A stretch of DNA of 64,000 bases from Chalciporus piperatus (lineage: Eukaryota; Basidiomycota; Agaricomycetes; Boletales; Boletaceae): positions 62,001 through 126,000 of the forward strand of contig JBBPTG010000043.1 of the NCBI GenBank assembly GCA_038093975.1. Reading direction: 5' to 3'. A model generated the notes under the pieces. That model was given only the letters and a program-made list of their open reading frames with translations, was not told where the DNA came from and ran no database searches. The position numbers and the translations under genes were made by a program. This document shows, piece after piece, positions 57,386 to 64,000 of this stretch; the stretch's first letter is position 1, and each line of letters starts with the position of its first letter.

Positions 57386-58135
57386 TCACGTATCGTCTCC
57401 ATGCGCGGGGTGTGTATGTGACGAGCTGTTCGCCTGGTGCTAAGTACACCCAAACCAGAAAAAAAAAACACCTCCAAGTCAGCACTCCCAAGTTCCCAAC
57501 CCACAACACACACCAAAAAGCCACATGCATAAGGTACCACCCACCTGTCTCAGTTTCGCCAAATGTATCTTCAACGTCTCTGAATAATTCTCAAACCCGA
57601 GCGTCGACATCGCATACAAGATATCCTCCCCCCCGATCGTCTTCCGTTTCTCCATGTGACATTTCTCGGCTGCTTCGGAGGTGATGAAGCTGATGAATTC
57701 GGAAACGCATTCTTGGACGCATTCTTTGGCGTCTTTGGCGATTTTGGCGGTGGAAGGGACGGATTGTTTCATGATGCGGGAGACGTTGGCGATCTGGGAA
57801 ATATGGACGGACGGATGGATGGGGGTTAGTTACTGGGTCTGAGTCTGGACAGAGCGATGTGGGATATGGAATGTGGAACCATTGGGGTACATGAAAACGA
57901 CGGAGATATGTGTCCACTCGTGCGTGGCGAACGGCGAACAGGAACGATACGTCAAGGGTAGATATACACTCACAGGTAGAAACCGATCCTGTTCTCTATA
58001 CTCTCCCACTTCCTGCTCTGTAATCGGTGCGGGCGGGGATGCATCGGATGGGGGCGTTTCTGCACCGACTGGAACGCTGGTGGTCGTCGAGCCTTCTTCT
58101 GGTTGGGGTGCGATCACGGGTTGGATGTCGGACAT
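57386..58135 (-). CDS. HAP3: CCAAT-binding factor subunit HAP3/NF-YB
   Basis: Exons 57974-58135, 57545-57793 and 57386-57439 (minus strand) give 154 residues. The histone-fold core is unmistakable: [16 protein letters not shown] spans the first intron, followed by [45 protein letters not shown] and [14 protein letters not shown]. The N-terminus ([14 protein letters not shown]) is Pro/Thr-rich and not conserved. The third exon adds only 17 residues ([17 protein letters not shown]) and is the least certain part. HAP3 pairs with HAP5 through its histone fold and with HAP2 to bind CCAAT boxes in promoters, and in fungi it helps control iron, respiration and nitrogen genes. It acts in the nucleus. 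Confidence 0.92.
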
Positions 58136-58523
58136 TTCAGCGTTGTGGGTGTGGTGTGGCGTTGAGCGACGGGGGTCACGGGTGGTGTTTGGAGGTGTAG
58201 AGAAGAGGTTGGTGTGGATGAGAGAGTCGTCGAACGTGGTGGTGGTCGACGAGGGGGACTGTTGGGCGCTGTCGACAACGACCACGGATCCCCTGTTCCT
58301 ACTTCTACATATGGGACACATCAACCGCCCACAAATCACTGATCGTGTTCGAGATCAACCAGTCGTGCAGAAAAGCATCGGTAGTCCTGAATTACTTGGC
58401 TACATACACCATCACAATCTACACATCCACAACCGTAAAAACAACCATAGCATGCCTTCAACGTCACAACCGGAACCGGCCAAAAATGCGACGACGTTGA
58501 TTGGTTGCGAAACGCTTATCTGG

Positions 58524-60282
58524 TTATTCTTCTTCATCCGACCAGGGCACCAACGGGATGAAGCGCCTCGTTTCCGTGCGTCCGATCTGAAAAAAACGTG
58601 GTCGAGGAGTGTTTTTGTGGGAAAGACTCGGTGACTTACGCGGAACATTTGGGCTCGTCGGTCGCGTAAACTCATTGATTTCAGGGGTGAGGTGTCTGCG
58701 TTTGAGGGGAGGGGGTTGGAGGTGGGTTGAGTCGCTGGGAGGAGCTCGGTACAGTGGGTCATTCCGGTCGGAGCTTGCAAGAGTTGCCGGGTCAAGGGCT
58801 GTACCGCACTCGTTCGTGTCGTACTGCGATCGAGACCGGGCGATGGCGCAGAGGAGGGTGCCGAAGACAGAGGAGATGAATTGATCGAGATGACGCCGGA
58901 GAGTTTAGGTGTTAGGATCTCCTCGATCTTGATCGCCCTGGAAATCGTGTCTGCCTCCGAAGGTCCAGGGCCGCTCGGTGACTCCGGAATTGTAGGTCCT
59001 GCTCCAGTGATCGCCGGATCCGGCACGGATGGTCGGGATTTTGCCGTCGATGGCCCGAGCACCAAGGATTGGTCCATCGTTGGATAAAGGGAACTGGCAG
59101 ATTGTCGGGCTTCGTTCTGGCGCATATATCTAGGATGCGTCGTCGCATTTGTATTGCCTTCCAGTCGGTCATGGATTCCAATGGGATTGATTCCAGGAGG
59201 CTGGGGTGGTATGAGGTCAGCAAGCGGTTGTCGAGGTGTCTGCGGTGTTCGAGGAAGGGCCAAAGGATCGTGCTGTGCCATTGTTTGTATATCCAAACGC
59301 GACAACTTGTGAGGCAACTGAGTGTTTTCCCTAAGACGCGTCGTTCCATCTAGACGTGGTCGCTTGTGACTAGAGAGTTGAGGATGTCCCGGATCACGAT
59401 CTGCCAAGGGGGAAGAGAATATGCCATGGTCCAAACCGTTGTACATCGACGAGGCTGGCCGCTTGCGAAGCGAGCCAGAGCGCAGCTTAGACGAGGAGCC
59501 TGTGACCACGTGGGTGGAAGATCGTCCGAATCGTCTCTCCTGTGCTTGAGTCACCTCGTGGACCAGCGTTGACTTGACGTTCTCGATGTGTGTCGTCATG
59601 CTTGATACCGCGTTCGAGACCATATCCGATAAAGCTGACTTGATTTGATCGATCTGGGATGGAACACCCTGTATGAGGGGAACCAGTGGAAGAACAGCAC
59701 CAAGGATGTTGTTTTGTTGGTCCTGGAATGACTGAATCGTGTTTGCATGCATCTGAAAGAGCTATAGACACCATCAAGTAACCTTTTCAAACCTAAATGC
59801 GTTGGAACAAACCGCTTGGAGTGCATCTATGCGCTTTTCGAGCGCCTGCACGGCCTTGTCCGTCGACACCTGTGATATACGGACGAGTTCGAGTTCCTGC
59901 GCTTGAGCAGGCGTGCCAACATGAGCCTTGAACTCCGTCTGGCATCTATTCGCTTCAAAGCACGAAAAGTGAGCACCAGAATCCATCGCACGACGAGCCC
60001 CATACCTATCTCGAGAACCTCTGCAAGCACCCTATCCCTCTCCGCGTCCAACAGCTTATTTGCATTCACGACCTGAACTTTACACTCCTCGACTCGCTGA
60101 AGCAACCCGTCCAACCTTGCCGAGAACCTTTCGAGATTGGCTTGGGTGTCGTGGATGAGCATTCGCATTGAAGTCCCAGATTTGTCCAAGGGTGTGATGG
60201 GTGGGATTTGAGAGGGAGATTCAGTGGACGTGGTCGGCGCATCTTTGCGGAGAAGATGAGCCCAGAGAATGTTGGCAGCCAT
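58524..60282 (-). CDS. Coiled-coil protein with Ser/Pro-rich linker, unknown function
   Basis: Read from ATG 60282-60280 (MAANILWAHLLRKDAP). The first two exons contain heptad helices (TQANLERFSARLDGLLQRV and KAVQALEKRIDALQ). The large third exon (to 58640) begins with another helical stretch (LSDMVSNAVSSMTTHI), then turns into a long basic, Ser/Pro-rich disordered region with a possible SUMO-type site (IKIEE). The final exon, 58524-58586, gives TETRRFIPLVPWSDEEE, a compact acidic C-terminus that looks like a conserved tail motif. The total is close to 500 residues. Such a layout fits chromosome or cytoskeleton adaptors, but I do not recognise the family. The gene lies upstream of HAP3 on the same strand. 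Confidence 0.65.
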
Positions 60283-60390
60283 GAGCAAGCGGAGAGATTT
60301 TTATTATTTATTTATTCACGAGTCTAAGGCTCTTAGCTAAGACCCAAACCCCTGGCACTGGACAGCGAACTACGACCGTCCTTCGATGTC

Positions 60391-63335
60391 ATGGAGCCTG
60401 ACGACGAAAATGCAATCCCAGCAGGAGACGTACGGATGCAGCAACTGCAACAGAGGAGCTCAATACCTTCCTTTATGTTCATCATTCTCATGCTTTTCAT
60501 GCTCACGAACCATAACAGCGACGAGTACCTCGCAAGGGGTCGTTACCAGGACGTTTTAAACGCCATGAACGATGAATTATCCGATTTCACCGCGTGGATA
60601 AATGGAGAGAGCTCGAACTTTACAATGGTATGTGCCGAACGCATGTCGCCCTTAGTACTCTGATGAATTGGCAGCCGGAGAGGCAATCGTCGTTATCTTC
60701 ACTCGTACAATCCTTCGTGCCATCCGGAAATCGATTAGATCCACTCTACGCCTCATACTTTCTCAACACGACCGGCTTCATACGTGGAAATGTCGACTAT
60801 TACAACATAACGCATGCTAGCTTGGAGCCGACCACCTTGCCCTGGAAGTCCCACGCGGAGTCGTTCATGTCACAAGCGAATATGACAGAGCTTCACGATA
60901 GGTTGGGGACATGGAATTGGTCGGCGGCGAGTAATTTGTCGTGGAGCGTCGTCGACCATGCTCCTGTGGCCGTCGAGGGAGTTTCGGAGCGGATTGCAAT
61001 GATCCGTGTAGGATACCTTCATGATTCATGCGTACCTCGTTCTGATATGGGAATATCCAGGGCAGGATTGATTTCGCGTATCCAGCAAGCACAGACGAGA
61101 TGCGATTGGAGTTTGCAGGTGTTCACTACCTTTCTAATGGTTCCATATACGGGTTTGCTGATCCTAACGGGTGAGTCTGCTGTCTCCAATGAACTCTACT
61201 GCTAACTTGTTTCCAAAAGCAGCATCGACATTCGGTACCTCCCCGCCATCGTTCCAGAAAACGTTCAGAACGACACCGCTCGCGTTATCAAACCCGAGCT
61301 TCTTTCTCGGATCGAAAAAGTGAAGGACATGATAGATTCTGGAATTGTCGATCAAGGCTCATCAGAAGGTTCGAAACCCGTATCGTGTTGTCGAACCCGT
61401 ATCGTGTTGCTAAAATGCATATCACCTGATGTCCCTTTGTAGGGACCGAATCCCAAGGTAGATGTGGGTTTTTGGTTTATGGTCAAATCGAACCGTCTTC
61501 GATTCCCGACAACCTCATGCAAGACCTCGAGGACGAGCTCCAGAAGCCCACGGGGAAATGGGCGGTGGAACGACCTCCACTTCGCTTGAACGGTATGCTC
61601 CTGAGCAAGGAATGTGGGTTATTGTATCGCCTGCACGATGCGACCGGCTTGAGGTATGACTAGTGCATCATGATTCGGAGCGAGCTTGCATGTTCATTAC
61701 TGCGCAGGTCCCAGTCGTTTTTCCGAAAAGTTACGAATTGTGAGTGGCTCCGATCTCGCATCGATTCCTGTCACGATACATATAATCCACTAGATGCTAG
61801 TTCCGCCGCCATTGTCTACCTGGTATTGCTTGGATTGTTATCTCGCCAAATTGATAAGGCGCACAGTCCCGCTGGGCTAATGCGCCTTTCGGTGTGGACG
61901 TTCCTGTCGCAAGCCATCGTGGACTCCGTCGCGTTTGCTGGCCATATCACATTTGCTATCTTAGCAAACGGTCGCCCATCAATGTCACTGGTTGCCCCAG
62001 GGTTCCTCGCATGTCTCTTGTTCGCTCTCGAAGTTGTGAGTCGCTCTGAAGGAGTTTGGAATCTTGTTTGACACATTATCTTGCATAGCAACATGCGATT
62101 CTTATCAACCAAGTTCAGGCCCAGGAAGATGCGGCGGCTCGACCACCTCCACGACCACTAACCCCTGTGCAAACTAGTACGACAACGCCTGCCGAAGCAT
62201 CTCAACCCTCTCTACCCCTCCCCGCAACGGCGCCGCCTCGCCCTACCGGATCTTCCTTCGCCAGGCTTCTCATCCGTCACATTCGCTCGGATCCACAAGC
62301 ACGCATATGTAGGTGCTACCTAATCGAAGGAATTTCCACATCAATTGAGCGACCTTCGTCTTTAATAGGGCTTGGGATGTTCTTCTTTCTCACCTTCATT
62401 ATCCGAGTAATCGTGACACCTGCCCTTGCACTCCTCTTCGTCGCTGTCATGTATTCGACATTTTGGCTCCCACCGATCATCCGGTCTGTCAAACGAGGGC
62501 GATCTAGCGCGATGAGTGCCGAGTATGTTGTCGGGACGACGATATGTAGGCTATATTTTGCGCTTTGTGGGTTTCTTTTTCGTTATACTGCGAGGCTGGT
62601 CATTAACGAGGGTATAGACTTTTTGGCTTGCCCAAAGAACGTGTTGGACGTAGGGCCTCGGCGTAAATCGGTCACATTTTGTCTGTTCCTCTTCATTGAC
62701 GCACGCTCGTTTACTAGGATGGGCATATTACATGTCTGCATTCGTGGTCCTCCAAGCGGGGGTGATACTGCTTCAACAACGTCTGGGCCCAGCCTTCTTT
62801 CTGCCCAAGCGCGTGAGTGATTTCCACATCTGTGTATTAGATTACCAACAACCTCCTCAGTTCGCCAATGCCGAAACGTACGATTACCATCCCCCTCTGC
62901 CTCTCTCTACCTCGCCCTCAGACCCAGAATCACCCGATCAATCCTTGGGTGATTGTTCGATATGTATGGAGGCGATTCATGCGGATGAGGCGAAACCACA
63001 TTTGCAACAAGTCGCTGGCGGGTTGTTGCAGAATGTGGGACGGAGAAAGAATTATAGTTTGGCGCCTTGCCATCATTTGTTCGTGAGTAGTCCTTCTCAT
63101 GTGTAATGGGAACCGAGTCTTGATGTTGATCAAACGCGCAGCACACGGATTGTCTCGAACAGGTGTGTTTTTTTGCTGTTCGCTCTGGTCAAAGTAGCTG
63201 TGCTCATTGTCGTGATCTTTCGCAGTGGCTTGCCATCAAAGTCAGTATTTTCTCGTTTCGCTGGCAGGTGTGGATGTTCACTCTCATACACAGAACATTT
63301 GTCCTCAATGTCGCCGGCCACTACCACCTCTCTAA
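60391..63335 (+). CDS. DSC1: Transmembrane RING E3 ligase, DSC complex subunit (DSC1/TUL1)
   Basis: About a dozen exons from ATG 60391 to stop 63333-63335. An N-terminal signal-anchor (SFMFIILMLFMLTN) precedes a luminal domain with N-glycosylation sites (NTTG, NITH, NMTE, NLSW). Then come several membrane spans: IVYLVLLGLLSRQ, IVDSVAFAGHITFAI, GMFFFLTFIIRVIV and LLFVAVMYSTFW, and the downstream helix YYMSAFVVLQAGVILL. The C-terminus is a RING-H2: DCSICMEAI, APCHHLFHTDCLEQW and NICPQCRRPL, the exact end expected of Tul1. The protein is the catalytic subunit of the Golgi DSC ubiquitin ligase, which in fission yeast activates the sterol regulator SREBP and in yeast clears orphaned membrane proteins. 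Exon junctions between 61,200 and 61,800 are less certain. Confidence 0.88.
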
Positions 63336-63688
63336 TGCTATACCCCCGAGTTGTATCTGGACGTCTCGCCACCTCGACTGCTATACCTTATTTTCTTGTA
63401 CTTTAGAGCATCATCAATATCATGCATCGTTACCTCGTAAGACCATATATCACGAATAAACTGACGATCATGTCGTTAACGATGCCCGGTAAGTGTACTA
63501 CATGCCCGGAGACTCCGGCGGAGAGTCACTTGGAAACGCAAAATAATGGAAAGCATCAGTCAAGCATGTGGGGCGGGTTTTCTCGAAGATCTGCCCGTTA
63601 AAGACATATTTTGGATATACGCTTGATTGAAATTTTGTGATTTTTCTGGACGAATCTCCACCGCCATGCATGATTACCGTCAGAGTTA
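63336..63688. other. Region between convergent DSC1 and methyltransferase genes
   Basis: It contains the 3' ends of both genes; no other coding signal was seen. Confidence 0.5.
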
Positions 63689-64000
63689 TTAGCCCAGCCA
63701 AATTTCGACTGGGTTCCCACCTGCCCCATTAACTTGTGTCACTTTTCTAAAATGAATATTGATCTCCTTGGCTCGATCCCAGAGCGATCGCTCCTCAGAG
63801 TGTCGCTCTTTGTATCCCATCAGAACCATGGGCGGACGTCCATTTCGTTTGGATTTTGAGAAATCGATAAGTCGGGACAGCGTCCTAGTAAGGGCGGGGA
63901 AGGAAGACGTGTTGTACGTGACGTCGGCCATTCTGGATAATGTGACGTCAGAGGTGCCTACCTGGGAGAGGCCATCTACCAGTAAGACTAGGGGAAATGA
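63689..64000 (-). CDS. METTL21-type protein lysine methyltransferase, 5' part outside window
   Basis: The minus-strand frame is open from the right edge to the stop 63689-63691, giving the last 103 residues. Motifs of the methyltransferase 16 family are clear: ADVTYNTSSFPALTRTL (post-I/IV strand), PPMVLMGYKERHSEERSLW, INIHFRKV and the terminal GGNPVEIWLG. The SAM-binding part lies beyond the window. Relatives methylate lysines on translation factors and chaperones in the cytosol. The segment before ADVTYN (64000-63931) is open but does not resemble the family, so it could include an intron. Confidence 0.78.
   Translation of the reverse strand, partial: SFPLVLLVDGLSQVGTSDVTLSRMADVTYNTSSFPALTRTLSRLIDFSKSKRNGRPPMVLMGYKERHSEERSLWDRAKEINIHFRKVTQVNGAGGNPVEIWLG

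Overview
The window is genomic DNA of a filamentous basidiomycete, almost certainly an Agaricomycete. Genes are split by many short introns of about 45-65 bases, and the predicted products belong to families typical of mushrooms: fungal_trans Zn2Cys6 regulators, GEN1-like PIN nucleases, tyrosine recombinases with a GCR1-like C-terminal domain, WD40/TPR/HET proteins and very large DUF6606/DUF3638 proteins. Gene models were built by reading both strands and joining exons by hand at splice sites that keep a recognisable protein in frame. No RNA gene, CRISPR array or prokaryotic feature was seen.

Left part (1-24 kb), mostly housekeeping and regulation. From the left edge: the end of a CCCH/DUF1771/SMR RNA-nuclease-like gene, a coiled-coil protein, a gene-poor 4.8 kb stretch holding a tiny Cys-rich gene and a diverged direct repeat, a 15-exon fungal_trans regulator (two introns appear to be GC-AG), the small GTPase Rho3, clathrin heavy chain (minus strand), a PQ-loop membrane protein (minus strand), a second gene-poor stretch, and a regulator whose zinc cluster lies at its C-terminus.

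Middle part (25-39 kb), an accessory region. It holds a protein kinase lacking its N-lobe, a GEN1/XPG-type nuclease, an intact 751-residue Crypton-like tyrosine recombinase with a short tandem repeat just downstream, and a WD40-TPR-HET protein of the kind linked to non-self recognition. The ribosome-associated TMA16 gene follows, then the remains of a WD40 gene. This is the most likely place for a mobile or rapidly evolving system.

Right part (40-64 kb). A 9.7 kb gene encodes an intact protein of about 3,100 residues (DUF6606, then a SecA/helicase-like DUF3638, then DUF3645). Next come a broken inverted copy of a secreted Gly-rich repeat gene, a frameshifted HAM1-like gene, the divergently transcribed ESCRT-II subunit SNF8, the intact Gly-rich gene, the CCAAT-binding subunit HAP3, an unknown coiled-coil protein, the RING E3 subunit DSC1/TUL1, and the end of a METTL21-type methyltransferase that runs off the right edge. 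Two homologous inverted segments (50.6-51.0 and 55.7-56.3 kb) flank the HAM1/SNF8 pair.
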